64,000 nt of DNA from an uncultured Clostridia bacterium (GCA_947624555.1 CANQKW010000003.1:62001-126000), one strand, 5' to 3'; positions 9,737 to 19,628 are shown, counted from the stretch's first letter. Notes: generated by a model from the letters alone, not told the origin. Translations and numbers: made by a program.

Positions 9737-10453
9737 ATGGACGGCAATTTTGAAACCTTCGATTTAGGAAAAATAAAGATGTATGTTTCGCAGGACCACC
9801 GTTTCGGCACGGACGCTTTTCTGCTTGCGAGATACGCCGCCATTCGCAAAGACAACGTGGTATGCGACCTTTGTACGGGCTGTGGGATAATTCCTCTTAT
9901 TCTCTGCAAGAATGTTATGCCTAAGAAGATTTATGCCGTGGATATTCAAAACGAGGCTGTTGCTCTTCTCGAAAAAACTGTTAAGGAGAATAGTCTTGGC
10001 GAAACGGTTTTTCCTGTTTTATGCGATTTGAGAGAGCTTTCGCAGGACAAAATCCCGTTTGAAATCGCCGATATAGTAACGGTAAATCCGCCGTATATGA
10101 CGGACGGTTCGGGAGCTGAAAGGCTTTCCAAAGCGCAGGCTATCGCCCGTCACGAGCTTATGTGCAATATAAATGACGTGTGTAAAGCAGCCGCTAGACT
10201 GCTTAAATACGGCGGTCTGCTTAAAATGTGCCACCGCCCCGAACGTCTTGCAGACGTTATCTGCGCTATGAGAGAAAGCGGCATAGAACCGAAAACCGTG
10301 ACTTTTGTACAAAATACCGCAAAGGATAAGCCGTGGCTCTTTCTTGTGAGCGGTAAAAGAGGTGCGGCGTCGGGTATGATTATCGAAAAGCCAATGGTCC
10401 TTCGGAATGATGATTTGAGTTTTACTGAGGAGTATACTAAGCTGTATGAGTGA
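9737..10453 (+). CDS. tRNA1(Val) (adenine-N6)-methyltransferase-like SAM-dependent methyltransferase (TrmN6/YfiC family)
   Basis: FGTDAFLLARYA, DLCTGCGIIPLIL SAM-binding loop and NPPY catalytic motif. Confidence 0.85.
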   Translation: MDGNFETFDLGKIKMYVSQDHRFGTDAFLLARYAAIRKDNVVCDLCTGCGIIPLILCKNVMPKKIYAVDIQNEAVALLEKTVKENSLGETVFPVLCDLRELSQDKIPFEIADIVTVNPPYMTDGSGAERLSKAQAIARHELMCNINDVCKAAARLLKYGGLLKMCHRPERLADVICAMRESGIEPKTVTFVQNTAKDKPWLFLVSGKRGAASGMIIEKPMVLRNDDLSFTEEYTKLYE

Positions 10454-11279
10454 TTTTGGAAAGCTGTCTATCGTAGGAACACCGATAGGAAATTTCTCAG
10501 ATTTCAGTTTCCGAGGAGTTGAAACACTTAGAAATTCTGATTTTATCGCCTGCGAGGACACAAGAGTTACGGCAAAGCTGCTGATGAAATTCGATATAAA
10601 AAATCCGCTTTTGTCGTATTACAAGCCAAAAGAGCAGGAAAAAAGCGAGAAGATTATTTCTCTGCTCCTTGAAGGAAAAAATGTCGCACTAGTATCTGAC
10701 GCAGGAATGCCCTGTGTTTCCGACCCCGGATATATTCTTGTAAAAAAGTGCTATGAGCAGGATATTCCCGTTGAGGTCATACCGGGAGCGAATGCAGCGG
10801 TCTGCGCCGTGGCTTTAAGCGGTCTTGAGGCGGCACGTTTCTCGTTTGAGGGATTTTTGCCCGTTGACAAAAAAGAGCGCTCCGAGCGTCTAAGCGAGGT
10901 TAGAAATATGCCGCATACTCTTGTTTTTTACGAGGCTCCGCATAAGCTGAAAACAACGCTGGACGATTTGGCGGAATTTTTGGGAGAAGAACGCAAAACC
11001 GCACTTTGCCGTGAGCTTACAAAGCTCCACGAGGAAGTGATCAGGGGCAGTTTGGGTGAGCTGAAAAGGCTCTACGAGGAAAACGAGCCCAGAGGCGAAT
11101 TTGTTATCGTTATCGAAGGAAAATCGTCCGAAAAGCAGACGTTTTCTGCCGAAGAGGCAGCCGCTCTTGCGAAAAAACTTATTGCAGAGGGCGAAAAAGC
11201 GTCTGACGCCTGCAAAGAGGCTGCTAAAATCACGGGCGTTTCAAAGCGGGAGATTTACTCGCTCATTGTCGAAGAATAA
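10446..11279 (+). CDS. rsmI: 16S rRNA (cytidine(1402)-2'-O)-methyltransferase
   Basis: IVGTPIGNFSDFSFRGVETL, CEDTRVT, ALVSDAGMPCVSDPGY, FEGFLP, REYTKL-like ...CRELTKLHEEV; overlaps upstream gene by 8 nt. Confidence 0.95.
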   Translation: MSDFGKLSIVGTPIGNFSDFSFRGVETLRNSDFIACEDTRVTAKLLMKFDIKNPLLSYYKPKEQEKSEKIISLLLEGKNVALVSDAGMPCVSDPGYILVKKCYEQDIPVEVIPGANAAVCAVALSGLEAARFSFEGFLPVDKKERSERLSEVRNMPHTLVFYEAPHKLKTTLDDLAEFLGEERKTALCRELTKLHEEVIRGSLGELKRLYEENEPRGEFVIVIEGKSSEKQTFSAEEAAALAKKLIAEGEKASDACKEAAKITGVSKREIYSLIVEE

Positions 11280-11293
11280 CATATTGTCTGCGC

Positions 11294-11322
11294 TTGACAT
11301 ATTTCTCAAATAGTGGTATAAT
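11294..11322 (+). promoter_or_regulatory. consensus sigma-A promoter inside an inverted-repeat element
   Basis: TTGACA (11294-11299), 17-nt spacer, TATAAT (11317-11322). Confidence 0.75.
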
Positions 11323-11440
11323 AAACACAGAGCGTTTATTATACATTATGTCCACGCACATACGCAAATCAAAGATTTGCTCCGTGCGGTAATGGACAAT
11401 TATACCATAAATCCTCCGAATTTATGGTATAATAAACACA
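11314..11440. repeat. compound palindromic element with a 16-bp direct repeat (TGGTATAATAAACACA) and three inverted-repeat pairs
   Basis: Direct repeats 11314-11329 and 11425-11440; inverted pairs 11316-11326/11334-11344, 11349-11380 side/11374-11398 side (TGTCCA..CGCAC..GCAAATC aaa GATTTGC..GTGCG..TGGACA), and 11399-11412/11420-11433 (14-bp perfect arms). Confidence 0.85.
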
Positions 11441-11506
11441 AGAATTTGGTTTCCCTCTTCGGGAAAAGCAGACAACTGCTGATTATGGTATCGAAAGGAG
11501 ATTTTT

Positions 11507-11683
11507 ATGAAAGCTATCAAGGAAACGAAAGTAAAATTAGGACCTGCTGCAACTGTCGTCGTGCCGATAATCGCCGCTGTGATAGTCGTAGCGTCCGCCG
11601 TGGCATATATCTGCCTGAAGATTGCAGACGAAATTCGCTACAACGAAAAGTGGAAGGACTATGACGAGTGCGGCTGGCATTGA
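11507..11683 (+). CDS. 58-aa single-pass membrane micropeptide (absent from the ORF track)
   Basis: ATG with GAAAGGAG RBS; MKAIKETKVKLGPAATVVVPIIAAVIVVASAVAYICLKIADEIRYNEKWKDYDECGWH; overlaps downstream ATG (11661). Confidence 0.7.
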   Translation: MKAIKETKVKLGPAATVVVPIIAAVIVVASAVAYICLKIADEIRYNEKWKDYDECGWH

Positions 11684-12371
11684 TGTGAAAACAGTAAATT
11701 TGCCTGACGGGCGGTCGGTTTCTTACACGCTTACACGCAAGCCCGTAAAGAACATCAATTTCCGTGTGTCGGAAAACGGTATAGTTTCAGTATCAGCAAA
11801 TTCTCGTGTTTCGGTAAAGTTTATCGAGGAGCTTATCGAAAAGCGCGCCGATTTCTTTCTAAATGCGGCGGAACGTCTGAAAAACCGTGCTGAGCTGTTT
11901 GAGGCAAATCTTAACTCCGTCAGATACTTGGGACGGGACTATCCCGTGAGGATAATCGAAAATTCCCGTGAGATTGCTGTTCTTGACGAGAGCGAATGTC
12001 GGGTTTTCACCAAAAGCAAGGATAAAAAATACATAAAATCACTTCTGGAAAATGCGGTTCTGACACGTTTTAAGGCGCTCTGCGAAGAGCTTGACAGAGA
12101 AGTTCGCAACACTCTTTGCGAAAAGGGGTTTCCGCCGCCGCCTGCAAAGATTACGATAAAGGATATGAAGTCACGTTGGGGGAGCTGTTCCTATTACAAG
12201 GGACGCATTTCCATAAACAGTCGGCTTGCGGCTTATCCGAAAGAAACTGTGCTGTCGGTTTTTTATCACGAGTATGCTCATTTTCGCTGTCACGACCATT
12301 CAAAGGCTTTCTACGATTTTCTCCTGATGATTTATCCCGAATATTATGAGCATAATAGAACGTTAAAGTAG
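11661..12371 (+). CDS. YgjP-like / DUF45 zinc metallopeptidase (SprT-like)
   Basis: MKSRWGSCS...ISINSRL...YHEYAHFRCHDHSKAFY (HExxH-type YHEYAH); start at 11661 preceded by GGAAGG. Confidence 0.88.
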   Translation: MTSAAGIDVKTVNLPDGRSVSYTLTRKPVKNINFRVSENGIVSVSANSRVSVKFIEELIEKRADFFLNAAERLKNRAELFEANLNSVRYLGRDYPVRIIENSREIAVLDESECRVFTKSKDKKYIKSLLENAVLTRFKALCEELDREVRNTLCEKGFPPPPAKITIKDMKSRWGSCSYYKGRISINSRLAAYPKETVLSVFYHEYAHFRCHDHSKAFYDFLLMIYPEYYEHNRTLK

Positions 12372-12386
12372 AATTATTTGCAAGAA

Positions 12387-12414
12387 AAAACTCCCCATAA
12401 AAGGGGAGTTTTCT
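12387..12414. terminator. bidirectional intrinsic terminator between convergent ygjP-like and rplQ genes
   Basis: AAAACTCCCC ATAA AAGGGGAGTTTT hairpin. Confidence 0.85.
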
Positions 12415-12417
12415 TTG

Positions 12418-12759
12418 TTATACCAACTCTATGATTGCCATTTCGGCAGCGTCGCCGCGGCGCGGACCCAGCTTATAAATTCTGGTATAGCCGCCCTTTC
12501 TGTCGCTGTACTTAGGAGCTATTTCATCGAACAATTTCTTCGCAACAGCCTCTTTCGTAATGTAAGCGAATACCTGACGCTTTGTGTGAAGTGTATTTGC
12601 CTTGCCGAGCGTAATCATCTTCTCAGCCTCCGCACGGACTTCCTTCGCACGTGTGACAGTGGTTTCGATTTTTCCGTTTTCAAGCAGGAAAGTGACCATT
12701 CCTCTGAGCATTGCCTTTCTGTGGTCGCTTGCTCTGCCGAGTTTTCTGGAACCTGGCAT
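12418..12759 (-). CDS. rplQ: 50S ribosomal protein L17
   Basis: [21 protein letters not shown]...; position in alpha operon. Confidence 0.97.
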   Translation of the reverse strand: MPGSRKLGRASDHRKAMLRGMVTFLLENGKIETTVTRAKEVRAEAEKMITLGKANTLHTKRQVFAYITKEAVAKKLFDEIAPKYSDRKGGYTRIYKLGPRRGDAAEMAIIELV

Positions 12760-12794
12760 ATTATCTTCTCCTTTCGGGAAATGTTAGTGTTAGT

Positions 12795-13754
12795 TTATTT
12801 GCTCTCCTCAGAATTCATAAGCTCACAGCCCAAAGACTGCAGCTTTGCCTTAACCTCATCAAATGACTTCTTTCCGAGGTTTCTTACCTTCATCATATCT
12901 TCGGGCGATTTGTTTACCAAATCCTCGACGGTATTTATTCCTGCTCTCTTCAAGCAGTTGAAGGAACGAACGGAAAGCTCAAGCTCTTCGATAGTCATTT
13001 CGAGAACCTTGTCCTTACGGCTTTCCTCCCGTGTTTCCATAAGCTCCTGAGGATTAGTCTCATCGGAAAGCTCCGCAAACAGCGTGAGCCTTTCAATCAG
13101 TATTTTTGCTGCGTAGGAAACAGCCTCCTTCGCAGAAATCGTGCCGTCAGTCCAAATCTCGATTATAAGCTTTTCATAATCTGTTCTCTGTCCGACACGG
13201 GTATTTTCAACCGTATAATTACACTTCAATACAGGAGTGTAAATACTGTCTATCGGAATAACCCCTATAACAGGCTGGAGCTGATTTTTATTCTGCTCCG
13301 CAGAAACGTAGCCCCTTCCCCTGTCAAGCGTAATGTCCATATAAAGCTTTGCGCCTGCGCTCAGAGTTGCGATATGCATACCGGGATCGAGTATTTCTAC
13401 CTCGCTGTCAGTTTTTATATCGCCCGCAGTGACCTCGCACTCGCCCTCAGCTTCGATGTAAATCGTTTTGGGCGCTTCGCCGTACATTTTCGCCCTGAGC
13501 CCTTTAATATTAAGAATTATTTCCGTAACGTCTTCTTTTACACCGGGAACGGTTGAAAATTCGTGCTGTACACCGTCAATCTTGACCGATGTTGCAGCTA
13601 CTCCCGGCAATGAGGAGAGCAGCACCCTGCGAAGGCTGTTGCCCAGGGTGTTTCCATATCCGCTCTGGAGAGGCTCCAGAACGAACATTCCATAAGTTCC
13701 GTCCGACCTTAGCTTAAAGGTCTCGATATTGAGCTTTTCGATTTTTTCAAGCAT
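12795..13754 (-). CDS. rpoA: RNA polymerase subunit alpha
   Basis: [29 protein letters not shown]-terminal [15 protein letters not shown]...[15 protein letters not shown]. Confidence 0.98.
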   Translation of the reverse strand: MLEKIEKLNIETFKLRSDGTYGMFVLEPLQSGYGNTLGNSLRRVLLSSLPGVAATSVKIDGVQHEFSTVPGVKEDVTEIILNIKGLRAKMYGEAPKTIYIEAEGECEVTAGDIKTDSEVEILDPGMHIATLSAGAKLYMDITLDRGRGYVSAEQNKNQLQPVIGVIPIDSIYTPVLKCNYTVENTRVGQRTDYEKLIIEIWTDGTISAKEAVSYAAKILIERLTLFAELSDETNPQELMETREESRKDKVLEMTIEELELSVRSFNCLKRAGINTVEDLVNKSPEDMMKVRNLGKKSFDEVKAKLQSLGCELMNSEESK

Positions 13755-14076
13755 TGATAACCCTCCCCGCTAGCTTGTCTGTGACGGCAAAGAGTGTTTT
13801 CTCTCCACCGACTGTCCTTAATTATCCTGTGTGCAAAAACCGTTTTTTTATAAAACGCTGCTGTATTCACGTTAATTTTAAATCACGCTCGCAAAAGCCT
13901 CACAACAGTATTGACGCTTTTTTTCGCTTATAATCACATAGCAGCGAGTATGAATTAAAAATAACAGCACTAAATATCTGTATGCACCAAAGCATTTCCT
14001 TATTACGACGGGGTACGCTGTCCGAAACGTTCCGTTTACGAAGAACAAATACGCCCGTTTTGAATGCTTACGGCAA

Positions 14077-14679
14077 TTATTTAGAATACAACTCGATAAT
14101 CAGGTGCTCAGCAATCTCGAAATCAAGGTCGTCTCTGACAAACGCACGGGTAACTTTTGCGGACTGCTTTTCCTTATCGACTTCAAGCCACATAGGAGTA
14201 AGTCTTCCGCCTGCAACTTCTGCTATCTGCTCAAACTTCTTGCTCTTCTTGCTCTTTTCGCGAAGAGAAACCACGTCGCCTACCTTAACTCTGTAAGAGG
14301 GAATATCAACTCTCTTTCCGTTCACACAGAAATGACCGTGAGTTACAAGCTGACGTGCCTCACGACGGGTTGTTGCAAGACCCATTCTGAATACGATATT
14401 ATCAAGTCTGCTTTCGAGAAGTCTGATAAGGTTTTCACCTGCGATACCCTCTTCCTTAGTAGCAAGCTCGTAGTAGTGATAGAACTGCTTTTCAAGAACG
14501 CCGTAAACGAACTTGAGTTTCTGCTTTTCCTTAAGCTGCTGTCCGTATTCGGAAACCTTCTTGCGGCGACCGCCGTCGGGGTGTCTTTTAGACTTCTTAT
14601 TCTCAGAATAGCCCAAAACCGCAGGGCTGATGTCAAGACTTCTGCACTTTTTCAAAATCGGGTCACGATTTACTGCCAT
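14077..14679 (-). CDS. rpsD: 30S ribosomal protein S4
   Basis: EKQKLKFVYGVLEKQF...LLESRLDNIVFRMGLATTRREARQLVTHGHFCVNGKRVDIPSY. Confidence 0.97.
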   Translation of the reverse strand: MAVNRDPILKKCRSLDISPAVLGYSENKKSKRHPDGGRRKKVSEYGQQLKEKQKLKFVYGVLEKQFYHYYELATKEEGIAGENLIRLLESRLDNIVFRMGLATTRREARQLVTHGHFCVNGKRVDIPSYRVKVGDVVSLREKSKKSKKFEQIAEVAGGRLTPMWLEVDKEKQSAKVTRAFVRDDLDFEIAEHLIIELYSK

Positions 14680-14783
14680 AATAAAATTTCCTCCGTTAAT
14701 CTAATCAATATCGGCTTATTGCCGACGTCGAGCAAACGTTGCGCTCGGCTTTGTTTTTGTTTATTCCCAACAAGCAGAGCAAT

Positions 14784-15182
14784 TCAGACTCTTCTTCTCT
14801 TGGGAGGACGACAACCGTTATGGGGAATAGGAGTAACGTCCTTGATGAGCTTTACCTCAAGACCTGCTGCCTGAAGTGCTCTGATAGCTGCCTCACGACC
14901 CTGACCGGGACCCTTTACATAAACCTCAACGGTCTTCAGTCCGTGCTCCATAGCAGCCTTAGCTGCAACGTCAGCAGCTGTCTGCGCAGCAAACGGGGTA
15001 GATTTCTTTGAGCCTCTGAAACCCAATCCGCCTGCAGATGCCCACGAGAGCGCATTTCCCTGAAGGTCGGTGATAGTAACTATCGTATTGTTGAAAGACG
15101 ACTGAATGTGAGCCGCACCGTTTTCGATGTTCTTGCGCTCACGGCGTCTGCGTACAACCTGTTTTCCTTTAGCCTGTGCCAT
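14784..15182 (-). CDS. rpsK: 30S ribosomal protein S11
   Basis: [30 protein letters not shown]...[11 protein letters not shown]. Confidence 0.98.
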   Translation of the reverse strand: MAQAKGKQVVRRRRERKNIENGAAHIQSSFNNTIVTITDLQGNALSWASAGGLGFRGSKKSTPFAAQTAADVAAKAAMEHGLKTVEVYVKGPGQGREAAIRALQAAGLEVKLIKDVTPIPHNGCRPPKRRRV

Positions 15183-15201
15183 TTATTTACCGCCTTTCTG
15201 A

Positions 15202-15573
15202 TTATTTCTTCTTGTTAGCAATTGTCTTCTTAGGACCCTTGCGTGTTCTGGCGTTAGTCTTTGTGCGCTGTCCGCGTACAGGCAGACCCTTGCGGTGACG
15301 AGTACCGCGATAGCAGTTGATTTCAACCAGACGCTTGATATTGAGAGCGACCATTCTTCTGAGGTCACCTTCAACCACATAGCCGTCCTTGTCGATTACA
15401 TCACGGATTTTTGCCTCTTCCTCATCGGTGAGGTCACGAACACGGGTGTCGGGATTTACTCCTGCTTTTGCCAGAATATCATTTGCGGATTTTCTGCCTA
15501 TTCCGTATACATAGGTAAGACCTATTTCAACACGCTTTTCCTTAGGCAAATCTACGCCGGCAATTCTTGCCAT
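15202..15573 (-). CDS. rpsM: 30S ribosomal protein S13
   Basis: [26 protein letters not shown]...[26 protein letters not shown]. Confidence 0.98.
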   Translation of the reverse strand: MARIAGVDLPKEKRVEIGLTYVYGIGRKSANDILAKAGVNPDTRVRDLTDEEEAKIRDVIDKDGYVVEGDLRRMVALNIKRLVEINCYRGTRHRKGLPVRGQRTKTNARTRKGPKKTIANKKK

Positions 15574-15596
15574 ACTTTCTTTCCTCCTGTCCGGGA

Positions 15597-15710
15597 TTAA
15601 CCCTGTCTTTGCTTGTGTTTAGGTTCAACACAAATTACCATAACCTTGCCCTTGCGCTTTATTACCTTGCATTTGTCGCACATAGGCTTTACCGAAGGTC
15701 TGACTTTCAT
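15597..15710 (-). CDS. rpmJ: 50S ribosomal protein L36, zinc-binding type (absent from ORF track because of length)
   Basis: Direct translation [37 protein letters not shown] (37 aa) between infA and rpsM. Confidence 0.97.
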   Translation of the reverse strand: MKVRPSVKPMCDKCKVIKRKGKVMVICVEPKHKQRQG

Positions 15711-15797
15711 TGTAATACCTCCTAATCAAACTGTACAAACCATAGCTTTAAGACAAAACCGCACCAAAATTTCCTTGCGAATTTGTCTTTAGCACAA

Positions 15798-16016
15798 TCA
15801 CTTAGCACGCCAAGTAATTCTGCCCTTTGTAAGGTCGTAGGGTGACATTTCGACGGTCACTTTGTCGCCCGGAAGTATGCGTATATAATTCATACGAAGT
15901 TTTCCGCTTATATGCGCCAAAATCTGATGACCGTTTGAAAGCTCTACCTTGAACTGAGCGTTAGGCAGCGCCTCCAGAATTGTGCCTTCCACTTCCAATA
16001 CATCTTCTTTAGACAA
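15798..16016 (-). CDS. infA: translation initiation factor IF-1
   Basis: [70 protein letters not shown]. Confidence 0.98.
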   Translation of the reverse strand: MSKEDVLEVEGTILEALPNAQFKVELSNGHQILAHISGKLRMNYIRILPGDKVTVEMSPYDLTKGRITWRAK

Positions 16017-16018
16017 GC

Positions 16019-16282
16019 TTATTCACTCTCCTGTAACGAGCTGTCCTGCCCGAACATTTCTCTGAGTGTCCGACGCAGGCACTTATCTGTCAGTCCCTCC
16101 AGGTCTATTGACCTGTGAGTTGCTCCGACGTGCTTTCGGTTCTTTTTTTTCGGATTTTCGAGCTTTCGCTCTTTTCCGTCGGCGACGAAAACAAATTCGC
16201 CGTCGTTTCGGACGACCAACATCGCCCTGCCGCTGTCGTGACCTGCACGGCTTATGACCACTGTTCCAACTGTAATACTCAT
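16019..16282 (-). CDS. KOW-domain RNA-binding protein (L14e-like)
   Basis: [19 protein letters not shown]...[23 protein letters not shown]; lies between map and infA. Confidence 0.8.
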   Translation of the reverse strand: MSITVGTVVISRAGHDSGRAMLVVRNDGEFVFVADGKERKLENPKKKNRKHVGATHRSIDLEGLTDKCLRRTLREMFGQDSSLQESE

Positions 16283-17037
16283 CAATGATTCTCCAGAGTC
16301 AGAATTAGCGGTTCGCCGTTTGTAACAGCGACGCTGTGTTCAAAGTGGCACGACAAGCTGCCGTCGGTCGTTACGACCGTCCACTTATCGCCCAGAATAT
16401 TTACCCTGCGGCTGTGCGAATTGACCATCGGCTCTATTGCGATTGTCATACCCGGAACAAGTCTCGGACCGTGACCTGCTCTTCCCTCATTGGGGACTTC
16501 GGGGTCCTCGTGCATTTCCCGTCCTACGCCGTGACCGATAAATTTCTCTGCCACCGCATATCCGCCGCTCTTGACGTGAGTTTCAATTGCGCTGGAAATG
16601 TCGCCGATCCTGTTCCCTGCAACAGCCTGCTCAATTCCTTTGTAGAGCGCCTCTTCGGTGAACTTCATAAGGCGTTTTGCCTCGTCTGACACCTCTCCGA
16701 CCGTAAAAGTCTTTGTGTTGTCGCCTATAAAGCCGTTAAGCTCAGCCACAATATCGCAGGATATTATATCGCCGTCTTTCAGGATTTTTTTCTTATTGGG
16801 TATTCCGTGGATAAGCTCTTCGTTTACCGAAAAGCAATTATGTCCGGGAAAACCGCCAAATCCATAGCACGGGCAGCTTCCGCCCTTGGAACGGATAAAC
16901 TCGTCAACGATTTTATCCAGCTCCCATGTGGAAATTCCCGCCCTGATGTTTTTCCCTGCAAGAGCAAGCGCCTGAGCCGCAAGCTCGCCTGCTTTTATCA
17001 TACACTTCAGCTCTTCGGGATTTTTAATCTGAATCAT
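16282..17037 (-). CDS. map: type I methionine aminopeptidase
   Basis: GHNCFSVNEELIHGIPNKK, GDIISCDIVAELNGFIGDNTKTF, GHGVGREMHEDPEVPN, EHSVAVT. Confidence 0.97.
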   Translation of the reverse strand: MIQIKNPEELKCMIKAGELAAQALALAGKNIRAGISTWELDKIVDEFIRSKGGSCPCYGFGGFPGHNCFSVNEELIHGIPNKKKILKDGDIISCDIVAELNGFIGDNTKTFTVGEVSDEAKRLMKFTEEALYKGIEQAVAGNRIGDISSAIETHVKSGGYAVAEKFIGHGVGREMHEDPEVPNEGRAGHGPRLVPGMTIAIEPMVNSHSRRVNILGDKWTVVTTDGSLSCHFEHSVAVTNGEPLILTLENH

Positions 17038-17040
17038 TGT

Positions 17041-17673
17041 TTAACCTCTGATTGCCGCCAGCGTAAGCCTTGACGTTTCGGAGATCTCGTTCTGACCCTC
17101 AACCGTTACCAGCTTGCCTCTCTTGGTGTAATAATCCTTGAGGGGAGCTGTCTTTTCGTGATAGGTCTTTAAACGCGCCTGAACCGTTTCGGGTTTATCG
17201 TCTATTCTCTGAACGACCTTTGCGCCGCAGGCATCGCAAATTCCCTCTACCTTTGTCGGTTTATACTCGATATGGTAAGAATTTCCGCAGCCCTCGCAAA
17301 CACGTCTGCCGCTCATTCTTGCAGTAATTGCCTCGTCGGAAACGCTGATTTCGATAACCTTATCAATTTCAACGCCCATTTTATCGAGAGCCTCTGCCTG
17401 CTCAACTGTACGGGGAAAACCGTCGAGGATAAAGCCGTTCTGAGCGTCGGGCTGAGCAATTCTGTCCTTCAGAATGCCTATAACGACCTCATCGGGGACA
17501 AGCTCTCCTGCGTCCATATAACTTTTTGCTTTAAGACCTGCCTCGGTTCCGTTTTTAACAGCCTCTCTGAGCATATTTCCTGTGGAAATAGCGGGAATGT
17601 TAAGCTCTTTGCAGACAACCTCTGCCTGCGTGCCTTTTCCGGCGCCGGGAGCGCCTAAGAATATCATATTCAT
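17041..17673 (-). CDS. adk: adenylate kinase (zinc-lid type)
   Basis: MNMIFLGAPGAGKGTQA P-loop; LDGFPRTVEQA; CEGCGNSYH...CDACGA lid. Confidence 0.98.
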   Translation of the reverse strand: MNMIFLGAPGAGKGTQAEVVCKELNIPAISTGNMLREAVKNGTEAGLKAKSYMDAGELVPDEVVIGILKDRIAQPDAQNGFILDGFPRTVEQAEALDKMGVEIDKVIEISVSDEAITARMSGRRVCEGCGNSYHIEYKPTKVEGICDACGAKVVQRIDDKPETVQARLKTYHEKTAPLKDYYTKRGKLVTVEGQNEISETSRLTLAAIRG

Positions 17674-17701
17674 AAGTCAATCTCCTGTCATTCAAATTAT
17701 C

Positions 17702-17794
17702 CCGACGGGCGACAGCCTGTGACTGCCGCAGTCACTGACCGCTGCCTGTAGCCGCCGACGTCCTTGACCGCCGACTGTAACTGCCGCCTGTCGG
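17702..17794. repeat. GC-rich inverted-repeat element in the secY-adk spacer
   Basis: CCGACGGGCGACAG (17702-17715) pairs 12/14 with CTGCCGCCTGTCGG (17781-17794); internal perfect hairpin GTGACTG ccg CAGTCAC (17719-17735). Confidence 0.8.
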
Positions 17795-17801
17795 ACAAAA
17801 C

Positions 17802-19133
17802 TTAGTCCAAAAATCCGGGATGGTGACGCATCATAATCTGGCTTTCGAGAGAACGAACCGTTTCAAGAGCAACACCGACGATAATGAGCAGCGTTGTTCC
17901 GCCGAGTGCCAGACCGTTGATACCCGAAACCATTGAGAAGATTATCGGGAAAACGGCAATAAAGCCGAGGAAAATCGCTCCTATGAGCGTAATCTTGCCG
18001 AGAGAATTGTGAATGAAGTCGGAAGTCGGCTTTCCGGGGCGATAGCCGGGGATTGCGCCGTTGTTCTTTTTCAAATTGTTTGCAATCTCGACAGGATTGT
18101 AAGATATTGATACATAGAAATAGTTAAACGCAATTATCAGCAAGAAGTAGATGACTGCGTAGAACGGAGAATTCTGACTGAAGAAACGGACAAATCCGTC
18201 CCAGAAAGACTCTCCCGTGCCGTCTATACCGAAGAAGAAACAAATCGTCTGAGGCAGCGACATAATCGACATAGCGAAGATTATCGGCATAACGCCGGAC
18301 ATTGCTACCTTTATCGGGATATGTGTCGACTGACCGCCGTACATCTTGCGTCCTACAACGCGCTTAGCGTACTGAACGGGTATTCTGCGTTCTGCGTTGG
18401 TCATAAAAATTACGAACCAAATCATTGCGACGTAGATGACGAGTATCACGATAATAAAGGGCAGCTTGCTCATATCAGCCTGACAAAGCTTGATATAAGT
18501 GTTTATGTCGTCGGGGAAACGAGCCACGATACCCGCAAAGAGTATCATTGAAATTCCGTTTCCTATGCCCTTTTCGTTTATTCTGTCGCCGAGCCAGATG
18601 ATGACCGACGCACCTGCGACAAAACAAGCCACGATTGTAATTGCAGCCAACACCTGTGCCGTCATATCCGCACCGTCGCCGTATTTCAGAAGAGGCTCAA
18701 TGCCGTAATCTGTCTTTACACCGCCTCTTAATGTGAAGTAAAATGCGATAGCCTGTATTACGGCTATTCCGAGAGCGGTAAACTTCGTGACCTTATTTAT
18801 TTTCTTCCTTCCTTCCTCGCCTTCTTTTGAAAGCCTTTCAAGAGGAGGAATAGCGACAGTAAGGAGCTGAACTATAATCGACGCATTGATGTAAGGCGTG
18901 ATTGACATTGCAAGCAGCGTTCCTTTTGAGAGCGAGCCGCCTGTCATTGTGTCAAGGTAGCTCAGCAGCGAAGCGTCGCCGATAAGGTCTGCAATCGACG
19001 TATTATTCAAAAACGGTACGAAGATGTTTGAACCTAAGCGGAACAGTATGATGATAAACAGCGTGTACAGTATCTTTTTGCGCAGCTGAGTGTCGACCCA
19101 AGCGTTGCGAAAGACCGTTAACATTCCGTTCAA
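17802..19133 (-). CDS. secY: preprotein translocase subunit SecY
   Basis: ALGIAVIQAIAFY, NGISMILFAGIVARFP, RRIPVQYAKRVVGRKMYGGQSTHIPIKVAMSGVMPIIFA. Confidence 0.98.
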   Translation of the reverse strand: MNGMLTVFRNAWVDTQLRKKILYTLFIIILFRLGSNIFVPFLNNTSIADLIGDASLLSYLDTMTGGSLSKGTLLAMSITPYINASIIVQLLTVAIPPLERLSKEGEEGRKKINKVTKFTALGIAVIQAIAFYFTLRGGVKTDYGIEPLLKYGDGADMTAQVLAAITIVACFVAGASVIIWLGDRINEKGIGNGISMILFAGIVARFPDDINTYIKLCQADMSKLPFIIVILVIYVAMIWFVIFMTNAERRIPVQYAKRVVGRKMYGGQSTHIPIKVAMSGVMPIIFAMSIMSLPQTICFFFGIDGTGESFWDGFVRFFSQNSPFYAVIYFLLIIAFNYFYVSISYNPVEIANNLKKNNGAIPGYRPGKPTSDFIHNSLGKITLIGAIFLGFIAVFPIIFSMVSGINGLALGGTTLLIIVGVALETVRSLESQIMMRHHPGFLD

Positions 19134-19577
19134 TTACATCACCTCTGCCTTTCCGCCTGCCTTTTCGATTTTTTCCTGAGCGGAAGCAGTAAACTTAACT
19201 GCCTTTACTGTGAGTTTCTTTGTAAGCTCTCCGTTGCCGAGAATCTTAACGCCGTCCTTTGCGTCCTTGATAGCGCCGCACGCAATAAGAGCGGCAGCGT
19301 CAACAACAGCACCGTCCTCGAAACGCTTTTCAAGCTCCGAAACGTTTACTGTAGCAAATTCATCAGCGAAAATATTATTAAATCCTCTCTTCGGCATTCT
19401 TCTCTGGAGCGGCATCTGACCGCCCTCGAAACCGGGTCTTATAGAACCGCCCGAACGAGCTTTCTGACCCTTATGTCCCTTGCCTGCGGTTTTGCCCTGA
19501 CCCGAACCGTGTCCGCGTCCTATGCGCTTAACGTCCTTAACCGAACCTGCGGCAGGCTGTAATTCGTGAAGTTTCAT
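19134..19577 (-). CDS. rplO: 50S ribosomal protein L15
   Basis: [44 protein letters not shown]. Confidence 0.98.
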   Translation of the reverse strand: MKLHELQPAAGSVKDVKRIGRGHGSGQGKTAGKGHKGQKARSGGSIRPGFEGGQMPLQRRMPKRGFNNIFADEFATVNVSELEKRFEDGAVVDAAALIACGAIKDAKDGVKILGNGELTKKLTVKAVKFTASAQEKIEKAGGKAEVM

Positions 19578-19628
19578 TAACTATTGCACCCCATTTCTTT
19601 AGTTGATAGCTTGCGGATTGTCCGCATA

